A stretch of DNA of 64,000 nt from contig NZ_VHIM01000003.1 in NCBI RefSeq assembly GCF_006494655.1, forward strand, positions 310,001 to 374,000, given 5' to 3'. Below the pieces are notes generated by a model. The model was not told the DNA's origin, made no database searches, and saw nothing but the letters and a program-made list of their open reading frames with translations. The DNA comes from Arthrobacter agilis (GTDB lineage Bacteria; Actinomycetota; Actinomycetes; Actinomycetales; Micrococcaceae). A program made the position numbers and the translations under genes. Within the stretch, counting starts at the first letter, position 1. Each line of letters starts with the position of its first letter. Below are positions 1-7,748 of this stretch, piece by piece.

Positions 1-1
1 C

Positions 2-292
2 ATCATGCTGCAGGGGGCCTACGAACTCGGCTGGCACCTGCCCTACGACATCGTCCACTTCCTGGAGGAGCCCTTCGCCGGTATCGCCGTCATGGGCGGC
101 GTCCTCGCCTGGCTCGTCAACACCCTGTGCTCTGCCGTCCTGGGCCTCGCCTGGGGCAGCATCGTGATGGCCGTGGTGCTCCCACTGCTGAAGGTGCTGC
201 CGTTCGGCAAGGACAAGGGCGGGCACGAGGCGGGCGACTTCCGCGCCGCCGTCGCGGGGCACCGCCCGTCGAAGGACGAGGCGGACTCCTAG
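2..292 (+). CDS. DUF808 (YedI-like) membrane protein, C-terminal fragment
   Basis: The reading frame is open to the left window edge, so only about the last 96 residues are present. Visible are a phrase like DIVHFLEEP followed by a hydrophobic stretch rich in Gly/Ala/Val (GGVLAWLVNTL and the following roughly 25 residues) and a charged cytoplasmic tail ending at a TAG. The layout resembles the C-terminus of DUF808 inner-membrane proteins (E. coli YedI type), whose function is unknown. It converges on the Nramp-like gene 44 bases downstream. The family call is by recollection of the C-terminal pattern. Confidence 0.6.
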   Translation: MMLQGAYELGWHLPYDIVHFLEEPFAGIAVMGGVLAWLVNTLCSAVLGLAWGSIVMAVVLPLLKVLPFGKDKGGHEAGDFRAAVAGHRPSKDEADS

Positions 293-336
293 CGCTGTCC
301 CGGGGAGGGTAGCGCATACGGCCCGGACGGAATCAG

Positions 337-1644
337 CTAGCCCCCGAGGAGCGGCTGCAGGGAGCTCACCAGCTGGTTGATCCCGAGGACCACGAACAAC
401 AGCGTGATGATCCCGAGGACCACGTTGCCCGGCAGCTTGTTCGCGTACTTCGTCGGTATCCGCTTGCCGTTCAGCAGACCCAGGAGCGTGATGGCGAGGA
501 AGGGCATGAAGAGCGAGCCCAGCACGCCGTAGGCGAGGATGAGCCCGATCGGCTGACCGAGCGCGAAGAGGATCATCGGAGGGAAGGTCAGCCAGAGCAC
601 GTAGAACCGGAAGTACTTGCCGCCCACGCGCGTATCGGGGTGGCCGGACTCCTTGCCGCGCATGTTGCCCCAGAAGTCCGCGAACATGAGTGAGACGCCG
701 TTCCACACGCCGATGATCGAGGAGAACGACGCCGCCCAGAAGCCGATGAGGAAGCCGACCCCCACGACGTCGCCGTACTCGTCACGGAGCACCGTGGAGA
801 GATCGAGCAGGCCGGCGTCCCCCGCGCTGAGCGTGACGCCCGCGGAACGGACCACCTCGGCGCCGACGATCAGCATGGCGATGACGAAGATGCCGGTCAT
901 GACGTACGCCATGGAATTGTCGATCCGCATCACCTTCATCCACTTCGGCGTGTACCAGCCCTTCTCGCGCAACCAGTAGCCGTAGGCGGCCAGCGTGATG
1001 GTGCCGCCCACCCCTCCCGCGAGCGCCAGCGTGTACAGCATGCCGCCCTCCGGGATGAGGGGGACCAGCCCGGCCACCATGTCGGGGATGTTCGGGGCGG
1101 CGATGATCGCCAGTCCCACGACCGTGATGAACATGATGCCGACCAGGGCGGCGGTGATCTTCTCGAACACGGCGTAGCGGCCGAACCACACCATCACGAA
1201 ACCGAGGAGGCCCATGAGGATGGCCCAGCCCCACAGCGGGAGGGCGGGGAACAGGGCCGCGAGGGGGAGTGCAGCGGAAGACATCGCCGTCGCACCGTAG
1301 ACGAACCCCCAGATCATCACGTACGGGGCGAAGTACCAGGTGGTCCAGCGGCCCAGGGAGCGCCAGCCCTCGAAGATGGTGTATCCCGTGGCCAGCGTGA
1401 AGCGGCCCGCGCCCTCGACGAGGACGATCTTCAGGAAGACGCCGAGGATCACGGCCCACAGCAGGCCGTACCCGTACCGCGAGCCGGCCACGAGCGTGGC
1501 GACCATGTCCGCAGCTCCGACGCCGGTGGCGGCGACCACGAGGCCGGGCCCCACGATCTTCCATTTGGCGGGCTTGCCGCCGTCGTCGTCCACGCGGTCG
1601 GCGTGATCGAGCTTCCCGGGCGGCAGGGTGTTCTCGCCGGACAT
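337..1644 (-). CDS. Nramp-family divalent metal transporter, atypical motifs
   Basis: 435 residues with about 11 hydrophobic segments and the Nramp fold signature region (GPGLVVAATGVG, then AGSRYGYGLLW). This would place it in the inner membrane as an ion-coupled metal importer. However, canonical Nramp proteins carry DPGN in helix 1 and MPH(N) in helix 6 as metal ligands. Here helix 1 reads GAAD at the aligned position and the helix 6 region reads GGVGGTITL, so both ligand motifs are gone. Substrate is therefore uncertain: manganese, iron, magnesium or something else. The ATG is followed by a hydrophilic N-terminus of about 28 residues. It lies 204 bp downstream of an MFS gene on the same strand, with an inverted repeat in between. 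Confidence 0.8.
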   Translation of the reverse strand: MSGENTLPPGKLDHADRVDDDGGKPAKWKIVGPGLVVAATGVGAADMVATLVAGSRYGYGLLWAVILGVFLKIVLVEGAGRFTLATGYTIFEGWRSLGRWTTWYFAPYVMIWGFVYGATAMSSAALPLAALFPALPLWGWAILMGLLGFVMVWFGRYAVFEKITAALVGIMFITVVGLAIIAAPNIPDMVAGLVPLIPEGGMLYTLALAGGVGGTITLAAYGYWLREKGWYTPKWMKVMRIDNSMAYVMTGIFVIAMLIVGAEVVRSAGVTLSAGDAGLLDLSTVLRDEYGDVVGVGFLIGFWAASFSSIIGVWNGVSLMFADFWGNMRGKESGHPDTRVGGKYFRFYVLWLTFPPMILFALGQPIGLILAYGVLGSLFMPFLAITLLGLLNGKRIPTKYANKLPGNVVLGIITLLFVVLGINQLVSSLQPLLGG

Positions 1645-1753
1645 GGTGCCTCCTCATTGAGCGCGGCCGTGCGGAACCGCGGTGGTCCCGGCCGCTGGTG
1701 CAGCTGCCGTCGTCGAAGCCGTTGCGGCGGACCTCCGGTCCGCACACCTTTTG

Positions 1754-1768
1754 GTTCGAAGTACGAAC
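1754..1768. promoter_or_regulatory. Inverted repeat upstream of the Nramp-like gene
   Basis: Perfect 5-bp arms GTTCG and CGAAC separated by 5 bases (AAGTA), about 110 bp upstream of the Nramp-like start codon, in the 204-bp gap after the MFS gene. Size and position fit a repressor operator, but the arms match no metalloregulator site I know. The order of arms is opposite to the actinobacterial SOS box, so LexA is unlikely. Confidence 0.35.
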
Positions 1769-1848
1769 GAGTGTACGCGCGGCGCCGCCCTCCGTCGGGG
1801 AAATGCCTCATGGGCCGTTCCGGAGAGGGCAGCCCCGCATGCGGCCGC

Positions 1849-3093
1849 TCAGGCCTCTGCGGCGTCGATCGCCCGGTCCGTGAGGAGGGGCATGAGTGCG
1901 AGCAGCGCCAGACTCAGCACGCCCATGATCCCGAACATGATCTGCAACCCCAGCCACTGCGCGAGCAGCCCGCCCGCGGCGGCCCCGAGCGGCATGGTGC
2001 CCCATGCCAGTAACCGGTAGGCGCTGTTGACCCGCCCGAGCAGCCGGTCAGGGGTGATGCGCTGGCGCAGGGAGACGGTGATGACGTTCCACAGCACGAT
2101 GAACACACCACCCGCGAAGAAGATCACGCCCAGCACGACGGCGTTGGTGGTCACGGCCGGAGCGCCGACGAACAGGGCTATCCCGACGACGGCCACGGCC
2201 AGCGCCCGCGATCGTCCGAGGGCCGCCTCCAGTCTCTCCGCGGTAAAGGATCCGACCAGTGCCCCGAGCGCGGACGCCGTCAGCAGCACACCGAACCCCA
2301 CCTCGGTGAGCCCGAGCGGTGAGGCGGGCCCGACGGCGAAGAGCACCAGCACCGCGAACGCCCCGCTGGACGCGAAGTTGGACACCCCCGTCATCACGGC
2401 CAGCGTGCGAAGGACCCGCTGGTTCCCGAGGAACCGCAGCCCCTCCGCGATGTCGGCCCGCAGCGTGGTCTTCAGCTCACGCTCGATGCGGAACGCCCCG
2501 GGAACCAGCAGGAGACTCCCGACGGCGGCGAGCCAGAGGGCGGCGGGCACGCCGAACCCCGCGACGACGCCGATCGCGACGAGCAGGCCGCCCAGCGGCG
2601 GACCGATGAACTGGTTGGTCGTCAGCTCCACCGCGTAGAGCCTTCCGTTGGCCCGTGAGAGCTGGGACCTGCGGACGAGTTGCGGCAGGATCGACTGCGC
2701 CGAGGTGTCGTACAAGGTCTCGGCCACCCCTACGGCGAGAGCCACCACGTACAGCGCCCACAACGAGCCGAGATCTAGCAGGATCACGGCGACGAGCGCC
2801 GCAGGCAGGAGGGCGCGGGCCACGTTGGCCCACAGCATGAGCCTGCGACGGTCGAGGCGGTCGGCGAGGGCTCCTGCTGTGAGCGCGAAGAGGAGCCAGG
2901 GGAGTGTCGCGGCGACGGACAGCCCGGCGATGAGGGTGGGCGATTGCGTGAACTGGATGGCCAGGAGTGGAAGCGCGATCTTGAAGACGCCGTCGGCCAG
3001 GTTGGACAGGCCGGAGGAGGTCCAGAGCCGCCAGTAGGGCTGCCCCAGGGGCGAGCGATCGCGCTCGCCCCTGGACACGGCGTCAGCAGTCAT
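1849..3093 (-). CDS. MFS transporter (MFS_3, EntS/Tet(V)-like)
   Basis: 414 residues with about 12 hydrophobic helices. The N-terminal FWRLW-like start (YWRLWTSSGLSNLADGVFKIALPLLA) and the loop-2 motif GALADRLDRRRLM are typical of the MFS_3 group that includes siderophore exporters such as EntS and macrolide/tetracycline pumps. The function inferred is proton-driven export of a small molecule; the substrate cannot be read from the sequence. The ATG lies 32 bp after the copA stop on the same strand, so it may be read through from the copper operon, although nothing in the protein says copper. Confidence 0.85.
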   Translation of the reverse strand: MTADAVSRGERDRSPLGQPYWRLWTSSGLSNLADGVFKIALPLLAIQFTQSPTLIAGLSVAATLPWLLFALTAGALADRLDRRRLMLWANVARALLPAALVAVILLDLGSLWALYVVALAVGVAETLYDTSAQSILPQLVRRSQLSRANGRLYAVELTTNQFIGPPLGGLLVAIGVVAGFGVPAALWLAAVGSLLLVPGAFRIERELKTTLRADIAEGLRFLGNQRVLRTLAVMTGVSNFASSGAFAVLVLFAVGPASPLGLTEVGFGVLLTASALGALVGSFTAERLEAALGRSRALAVAVVGIALFVGAPAVTTNAVVLGVIFFAGGVFIVLWNVITVSLRQRITPDRLLGRVNSAYRLLAWGTMPLGAAAGGLLAQWLGLQIMFGIMGVLSLALLALMPLLTDRAIDAAEA

Positions 3094-3125
3094 GAGCAGA
3101 CCCTGCCATACGCCGGGTGCGGCGG

Positions 3126-5399
3126 CTACCTGCCGAAGCGGCGCAGCCTCAGCGAGTTGAGGACCACGAGGACTGAACTCGCCGCCATGGCGGCTCCGGC
3201 GAGCATCGGGTTCAGCAGGCCGAACGCCGCGACGGGGATACCGACGGCGTTGTAGAAGAACGCCCAGAACAGGTTGCCCTTGATGGTGCCGAGCGTCCGC
3301 CGCGAGAGCTCGATGGCCTGGGCCACCTGCTCGAGGCTGTTGCCCATGACGGTGAGATCCGCGGCCTCGATGGCCACGTCGGTACCGGACCCCATGGCGA
3401 TCCCGAGGTCGGCCTGTGCCAGTGCTGCCGCGTCATTGACGCCGTCTCCCGCCATCGCAACGGTCGCACCCCCCGCCTGGAGGCCGCGCACCACATCGAC
3501 CTTGCCCTCGGGTGTCACGCCGGCGTGGACGTCGGCGGGATCGATGCCGACCGCCGCCGCGACCTGCAGGGCGACGGCGCGGTTGTCGCCCGTCAGCAGG
3601 ACGGGCCGAAGCCCGAGATCGCGGAGCCGCCCGATCGCGGTGGCCGAGCCGTCCTTGACGGTGTCGGACAGCGTCACGAAGCCGGCCACGACGTCGTCGA
3701 CCGCGACCCACACCGCCGTCGTGCCCGCATCCTCTGCTGCACCGAAGGCGCGGGCCTGAGCTGCGGAAGGGCGGATGCCGTTCTGCTCGAGCCAGGAGGC
3801 GCGACCCGCCGTGACGGTCGAGCCGTCGACCGTTCCGCGTACGCCACCGCCCGGTGCGCTCGAGAAGCCCTGCGCGTCCGGCAGGCGCCCGGTACCGGCA
3901 GCATGCCGCGCGATGGCCTGGGCGATCGGGTGCTCGCTCTGCGCCTCCACGGCTCCGGCGAGCCGCAGCAGCGTGGCGGTGGAGCCCTCGCCCTGCACCA
4001 CGACGTCGTCGACGGCCATGGTGCCCGTGGTGACCGTGCCGGTCTTGTCGAGCACGATCGTGTCCACTGTGCGGGTGTCCTCGAGGACCTGGGGCCCGCG
4101 GATGAGGATGCCGAGCTGGGCGCCGCGGCCGGTCCCGGTCAGGAGCGCCGTCGGCGTCGCGAGGCCGAGCGCGCACGGGCAGGCGATGACGAGGACGGTC
4201 ACCGACGCCGTGAAGGCCGCGTCGAGGTCTCCTGTCAGGACGAGCCAGAGCACGAAGGTCAGCACCGCGAGCACGAGGACCACAGGCACGAAGACCGCGC
4301 TGATGCGGTCCGCGAGCCGGGCGATCCGCGCCTTGCCGCTCTGCGCCTGGCTGACCAGGCGCCCCATGTGGGAGAGCACGGTGTCCGAGCCGACCCGTGT
4401 CGCCGTGACCACCAGCCGACCGGAGGTGTTGATGGTGGCGCCGGTGACGGCATCGCCGGGGGAGACCTCGACGGGGACGCTCTCGCCCGTCAGGAGGGCG
4501 GTGTCCACGGCGCTGGTGCCCTCGGTGACCACGCCGTCGGTCGCGATCTTCTCGCCGGGGCGCACCACGAACTCGTCACCGGGAATCAGCGCGTGCGCAG
4601 GAAGCGTGACCTCGGTGCGCTCGCCGTCGACCGTGCGGAGCACGTGTGCCTCCTTGGCGCCGAGGCTCAGGAGGGCGGTCAGGGCGCTCCCGGCCCGCTG
4701 CTTGGCGGACGCCTCGAGGAAGCGGCCCAGCAGCAGGAAGGTGACGACGACGGCGGCCACCTCAAAGTAGAGCGAGTGCTCCGTCATGTCCATGCCGGCC
4801 ATGCCGGCGTGCTCCGTCAGCGCGGGGTCGGCGACGAGTTGCCAGGTCGAGAAGAGGAATGCGGCGGTGACGCCGATCGAGACCAGGGTGTCCATGGTGG
4901 AGGCGAAGTGGCGGGCGTTGACGGCCGCCGCCCGGTGGAACGGCCATGCCGACCACGTCACGACGGGCAGGGACAGAGCGAACACCACCCAGCCCCAGTT
5001 CGCGAACTGCAGGGCCGGCACCATCGAGATCAGGAGGACGGGCACGGAGAGGACGGCCGCGAGGACCAGCCGGGCGCCCAGCCGCGACGGCGTGTGGTCG
5101 TGGTCGTGGTCCTGGCCGCCGTCGCCGTCGTGCTCGGGGCGCACCACGTGGGCGCCGTAGCCCGTGGCGACCACGGTGTCGATCAGGTCCTGGTCGCTGA
5201 CGGTCGCCGGAACGCGGACGACGGCGCTCTCGAGCGGCAGGTTCACGCTCGCCTCGACGCCGGCCAGCTTGCCGAGCTTCCGTTCGACGCGTCCCACGCA
5301 CGAGGCGCAGGTCATGCCCTGGATGGACAGTTCGACGACGCGCTGGTCGCCACCGGAGGCCGGTGCGGAGGCCTGGCCCGGAATCTGCTGGGTGGCCAT
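3126..5399 (-). CDS. copA: Copper-translocating P1B-type ATPase
   Basis: 757 residues. It has one N-terminal heavy-metal-associated domain with GMTCASC (Cys31 and Cys34), two membrane pairs, the TGES actuator motif, the CPC metal site in the sixth helix (CPCALGLATP), the phosphorylation site DKTGTVT, the HP locus (SEHPIAQAIA) and the GDGVND hinge. The C-terminal helices end with the MAxSSxxVxxNSLRLR pattern of Cu(I) exporters. It pumps cytosolic Cu(I) out at the cost of ATP. I chose the ATG at 5399, one base after the copZ TGA, because residues upstream of it in the open frame are low-complexity antisense-like sequence. copZ and csoR precede it on the same strand, which strongly supports copper rather than another metal. 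Confidence 0.96.
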   Translation of the reverse strand: MATQQIPGQASAPASGGDQRVVELSIQGMTCASCVGRVERKLGKLAGVEASVNLPLESAVVRVPATVSDQDLIDTVVATGYGAHVVRPEHDGDGGQDHDHDHTPSRLGARLVLAAVLSVPVLLISMVPALQFANWGWVVFALSLPVVTWSAWPFHRAAAVNARHFASTMDTLVSIGVTAAFLFSTWQLVADPALTEHAGMAGMDMTEHSLYFEVAAVVVTFLLLGRFLEASAKQRAGSALTALLSLGAKEAHVLRTVDGERTEVTLPAHALIPGDEFVVRPGEKIATDGVVTEGTSAVDTALLTGESVPVEVSPGDAVTGATINTSGRLVVTATRVGSDTVLSHMGRLVSQAQSGKARIARLADRISAVFVPVVLVLAVLTFVLWLVLTGDLDAAFTASVTVLVIACPCALGLATPTALLTGTGRGAQLGILIRGPQVLEDTRTVDTIVLDKTGTVTTGTMAVDDVVVQGEGSTATLLRLAGAVEAQSEHPIAQAIARHAAGTGRLPDAQGFSSAPGGGVRGTVDGSTVTAGRASWLEQNGIRPSAAQARAFGAAEDAGTTAVWVAVDDVVAGFVTLSDTVKDGSATAIGRLRDLGLRPVLLTGDNRAVALQVAAAVGIDPADVHAGVTPEGKVDVVRGLQAGGATVAMAGDGVNDAAALAQADLGIAMGSGTDVAIEAADLTVMGNSLEQVAQAIELSRRTLGTIKGNLFWAFFYNAVGIPVAAFGLLNPMLAGAAMAASSVLVVLNSLRLRRFGR

Positions 5400-5400
5400 G

Positions 5401-5625
5401 TCAGGCTCCCGCCGGCACCACGGTGTATCCGGCCTCGGCGACGGCGGCGTCGATCGATGCGGCATCCAGCGGCGTGGAGGAGGAGATGGTGGCGGTGGAG
5501 GTTCCGCCCTTGACGAGGTCGACGTCGACGTTCTGGACACCGGCGAGGTCCGAGAGTTCCTCCGTGACCGCGCTGACGCAGTGGCCGCAGGTCATCCCGG
5601 TGATGGCGATCGTGGTGGTGGTCAT
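5401..5625 (-). CDS. copZ: Copper chaperone CopZ
   Basis: 74 residues: a single heavy-metal-associated domain with the Cu(I) site GMTCGHC near the N-terminus, followed by the beta-alpha-beta pattern of the family. It carries Cu(I) in the cytoplasm to the N-terminal domain of CopA. Its TGA and the copA ATG are separated by one base, which suggests translational coupling. csoR lies 29 bp upstream on the same strand, making a three-gene csoR-copZ-copA unit. Confidence 0.95.
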   Translation of the reverse strand: MTTTTIAITGMTCGHCVSAVTEELSDLAGVQNVDVDLVKGGTSTATISSSTPLDAASIDAAVAEAGYTVVPAGA

Positions 5626-5654
5626 GATGTTCTCCTTCGGTGGCGGTGTGTGGT

Positions 5655-5981
5655 TCAGCGGAGCAGGCGGCCGATGGCGGCCGTCGCTTCCCGGACTTTC
5701 TCCTCGACCGCGGAGTCGTCGCCCGAGGCCTGCGCCTCCTGGGCGGCGCCGACGACGCAGTGTGAGATGTGCTCTTCGAGCAGGCCCATGGAGACGGCGT
5801 GCAGGGCCTTGTTGACCGCAGCGACCTGCGTGAGGATGTCGATGCAGTACTTGTCCTCCTCGACCATGCGGGCTATCCCGCGCACCTGGCCCTCGATGCG
5901 TCGCAGGCGCTTGAGGTAGGCGTCCTTCTCGGCGGTATAGCCGTAGGGCGCGGTGTTACCGCTGTAAGTCTCCGTGGTCAT
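5655..5981 (-). CDS. csoR: Copper-sensing transcriptional repressor CsoR
   Basis: 108 residues, all-helical DUF156/CsoR family. The Cu(I) ligand set of CsoR is visible as Cys46 (KYCIDIL), His71 and Cys75 (EEHISHC). The DNA-contact helix region LKRLRRIEGQVRGI is conserved. Apo-CsoR represses and Cu(I) binding releases it. It heads the csoR-copZ-copA unit, and an inverted repeat of CsoR type lies 23 bp upstream of its ATG, so autoregulation is expected. The x-Cys-His-Cys ligand pattern argues against the formaldehyde (FrmR) or nickel (RcnR) relatives. Confidence 0.95.
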   Translation of the reverse strand: MTTETYSGNTAPYGYTAEKDAYLKRLRRIEGQVRGIARMVEEDKYCIDILTQVAAVNKALHAVSMGLLEEHISHCVVGAAQEAQASGDDSAVEEKVREATAAIGRLLR

Positions 5982-6003
5982 CGTGGTCCTCGCATGGTCT
6001 CGA

Positions 6004-6024
6004 CTATACCCGTGGGGGGTATAG
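6004..6024. promoter_or_regulatory. CsoR operator between csoR and the DUF305 gene
   Basis: A perfect inverted repeat with arms CTATACCC (6004-6011) and GGGTATAG (6017-6024) around a 5-base G-rich centre. CsoR operators in actinobacteria are GC-centred palindromes of the form ATACCC...GGGTAT, which this matches closely. It sits 23 bp upstream of csoR and 108 bp upstream of the divergent DUF305 start, so one site could control both directions. Confidence 0.85.
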
Positions 6025-6132
6025 CGGCGGAACCCGTATGCTTATTCCCGGTCCCGCCGCAGGACGTTGCGGGAACGTCCAGCAGCATGCCGTACGTTGG
6101 TCAACCGGCCCACCACCAACCCAAGGACTTCC

Positions 6133-6795
6133 ATGACGCTCTCGCTGCCGGGCTGGCAGAAACGCCTCCTCCTCATCCTGTCCGCGCTCGCCGTCGTCGC
6201 GCTGTTCGCCCTCGCGTTCTCGACGGGACGCATGTCCGCAGCCCCCACGTACCCGGATACCACCAGTGCCGATGCCGGCTTCGCGCGTGACATGCAGGCC
6301 CACCACAACCAGGCCGTCGAGATGTCCCTGATCGTGCGGGACAAGGTGGACGACGAGACCCTGCGTGCCGTCGCGTACGACATCGCGACGACGCAGCAGC
6401 AGCAGGCGGGGCAGATGTACGCCTGGCTCGAGGAGTGGGGCCTGTCGCAGAGCAGCTCCCAACCCCGTATGCAATGGATGAGCGCGGGATCGGGTGACCA
6501 CGGAGGGATGGACATGGGTGCGGCCGGCTCGAGCGGCTCCATGCTCGAATCGGACGGCAGGATGCCCGGCATGGCCACCGACGAGCAGCTCGACCAGTTG
6601 CGGGCGGCATCGGGCGACGACGCCGCACGGCTCTTCCTGAACCTGATGATCACGCACCACCTCGCCGGTGTGGACATGGCGAAGGCCGGCGCCGAACTGG
6701 GGACGACCGATCAGGTCCGGGACCTCGCCCTCAAGATGCAGGCCGGACAGCAGTCGGAGATCGCCCTGATGCGGTCGCTGCTCGACAAGCTCTAG
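6133..6795 (+). CDS. DUF305 secreted/anchored four-helix protein
   Basis: 220 residues from the ATG at 6133, preceded by AAGGAC. A single N-terminal hydrophobic helix (LLLILSALAVVALFALAF) would export or anchor it. Two DUF305 repeats follow, each with the family His pair (MQAHHNQAVEM and MITHHLAGVDM), separated by a Met- and His-containing linker (DHGGMDMG, GRMPGM). DUF305 proteins are ferritin-like helical bundles often found next to copper genes, and the Met/His-rich linker suits Cu(I). Divergent placement from csoR across a CsoR operator suggests an extracytoplasmic role in copper handling. An in-frame ATG at 6067 has no ribosome site. Confidence 0.85.
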   Translation: MTLSLPGWQKRLLLILSALAVVALFALAFSTGRMSAAPTYPDTTSADAGFARDMQAHHNQAVEMSLIVRDKVDDETLRAVAYDIATTQQQQAGQMYAWLEEWGLSQSSSQPRMQWMSAGSGDHGGMDMGAAGSSGSMLESDGRMPGMATDEQLDQLRAASGDDAARLFLNLMITHHLAGVDMAKAGAELGTTDQVRDLALKMQAGQQSEIALMRSLLDKL

Positions 6796-6873
6796 CCCCC
6801 AGGTCCACGGCCGTGATCCACGGTTCGGGGACCGACAGCACCCGCCGGTACATTTGGATCCGGCACCGCCCGA

Positions 6874-6893
6874 TCCGCGGCCAGCGCCGCGGA
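6874..6893. terminator. GC-rich hairpin after the DUF305 gene
   Basis: Arms TCCGCGG and CCGCGGA around a 6-base loop, in the 121-bp gap between the DUF305 and DUF3105 genes. There is no T tract. It may be a terminator of the first gene or part of the leader of the second. Confidence 0.35.
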
Positions 6894-6916
6894 CCCCCAG
6901 CACTGAAGGATGACCG

Positions 6917-7570
6917 TTGAACAAGAAGCGATCACAGGAGAACCAGGACCGCCAGGCTCGCCTCGCGGCCATCCAGGCCGAGCAGCGCAAGGGTGAACGG
7001 AAGCGCAACGCCCTGATCTTCGGAGGGATCGGCGCCGTGATCCTCGCCGTCATCATCGCCGTGACCCTGGTGATCGTGAACCAGATCCAGGTCAACCAGG
7101 AGCGTGACGCGGCGGCGTCCCAGCCGATCGAGGGGATCGAGGAGTACCCGGACGTCACCTTCAACCACGTGGAGGGCGACGTCGAATACGACCAGTCGCC
7201 TCCCGTGGGCGGCGACCACAACCCCATCTGGACGAACTGCGGCATCTACACCGAACCCGTTCCGGACGTGAACTCGGTCCACTCCATGGAGCATGGCGCC
7301 GTCTGGATCACGTACAACTCGGAGATCGGCCAGGCCGAGATCGACAAGCTCACGGAACTCGTGGGCAACCGCTCGTATGTGCTGCTCAGCCCGTACCCCG
7401 ACCTGGACACCCCGATCGCGGCCAGCGCCTGGGGCCTCCAGCTCAAGGTCGATTCCGCGGACGATTCCCGGCTCGCGACCTTCCTCGACAAGTACATCCA
7501 GGGCGAACAGACCCGCGAGCCCGGCGCGGCCTGCTCCGGAGGCATCACCCCGGAGGGCCTCGCCTCCTGA
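6917..7570 (+). CDS. DUF3105 membrane-anchored protein
   Basis: 217 residues. A basic, glutamine-rich cytoplasmic N-terminus of about 30 residues is followed by one transmembrane helix (roughly 32-55) and an extracytoplasmic domain. That domain has the DUF3105 signature: PPVGGDHNPIWTNCGIY and a later HSMEHGAVWITY. A second cysteine lies near the C-terminus (GAACSGG), so a disulfide with the WTNCG cysteine is possible. The start is TTG at 6917, chosen because GAAGGA lies six bases upstream. A nearby ATG at 6910 is in another frame that encodes nothing family-like. Function is unknown; DUF3105 genes often lie beside DUF305 genes, as here. Confidence 0.85.
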   Translation: MNKKRSQENQDRQARLAAIQAEQRKGERKRNALIFGGIGAVILAVIIAVTLVIVNQIQVNQERDAAASQPIEGIEEYPDVTFNHVEGDVEYDQSPPVGGDHNPIWTNCGIYTEPVPDVNSVHSMEHGAVWITYNSEIGQAEIDKLTELVGNRSYVLLSPYPDLDTPIAASAWGLQLKVDSADDSRLATFLDKYIQGEQTREPGAACSGGITPEGLAS

Positions 7571-7587
7571 TCGACCCGGGCGATGAT

Positions 7588-7627
7588 CGACGGCGGGGTC
7601 GGCGTTCCTCCACCGACCCCGCCGTCG
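7588..7627. terminator. Strong hairpin terminator after the DUF3105 gene
   Basis: A perfect 15-bp GC-rich stem (7588-7602 pairing with 7613-7627) with a 10-base loop, 18 bp after the DUF3105 stop codon. No T tract follows, as is common for actinobacterial intrinsic terminators. Confidence 0.7.
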
Positions 7628-7748
7628 TCCGCCGGAGCGGGTACCACGGTCAGCGAGATGTATCGCTTTCCGCCGGTCCACCTGATGGGTAACGTGGGAC
7701 TGCAGGGCGGCCCACCGGTGGCCGGACGCGACCGGAAAGCAGGGAACC

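Noticed and set aside
1754-1768. LexA/SOS box
   Set aside because: The arms are GTTCG then CGAAC, the reverse order of the actinobacterial SOS box CGAAC-N4-GTTCG.
3525-5513. Plus-strand open frame of 662 codons inside copA
   Set aside because: It is antisense to copA, has no ribosome site or family feature, and is an artefact of the GC-rich third codon position.
5400-5540. Longer N-terminus for CopA
   Set aside because: The extra 47 residues are low-complexity and overlap copZ; the ATG one base after copZ is well placed.
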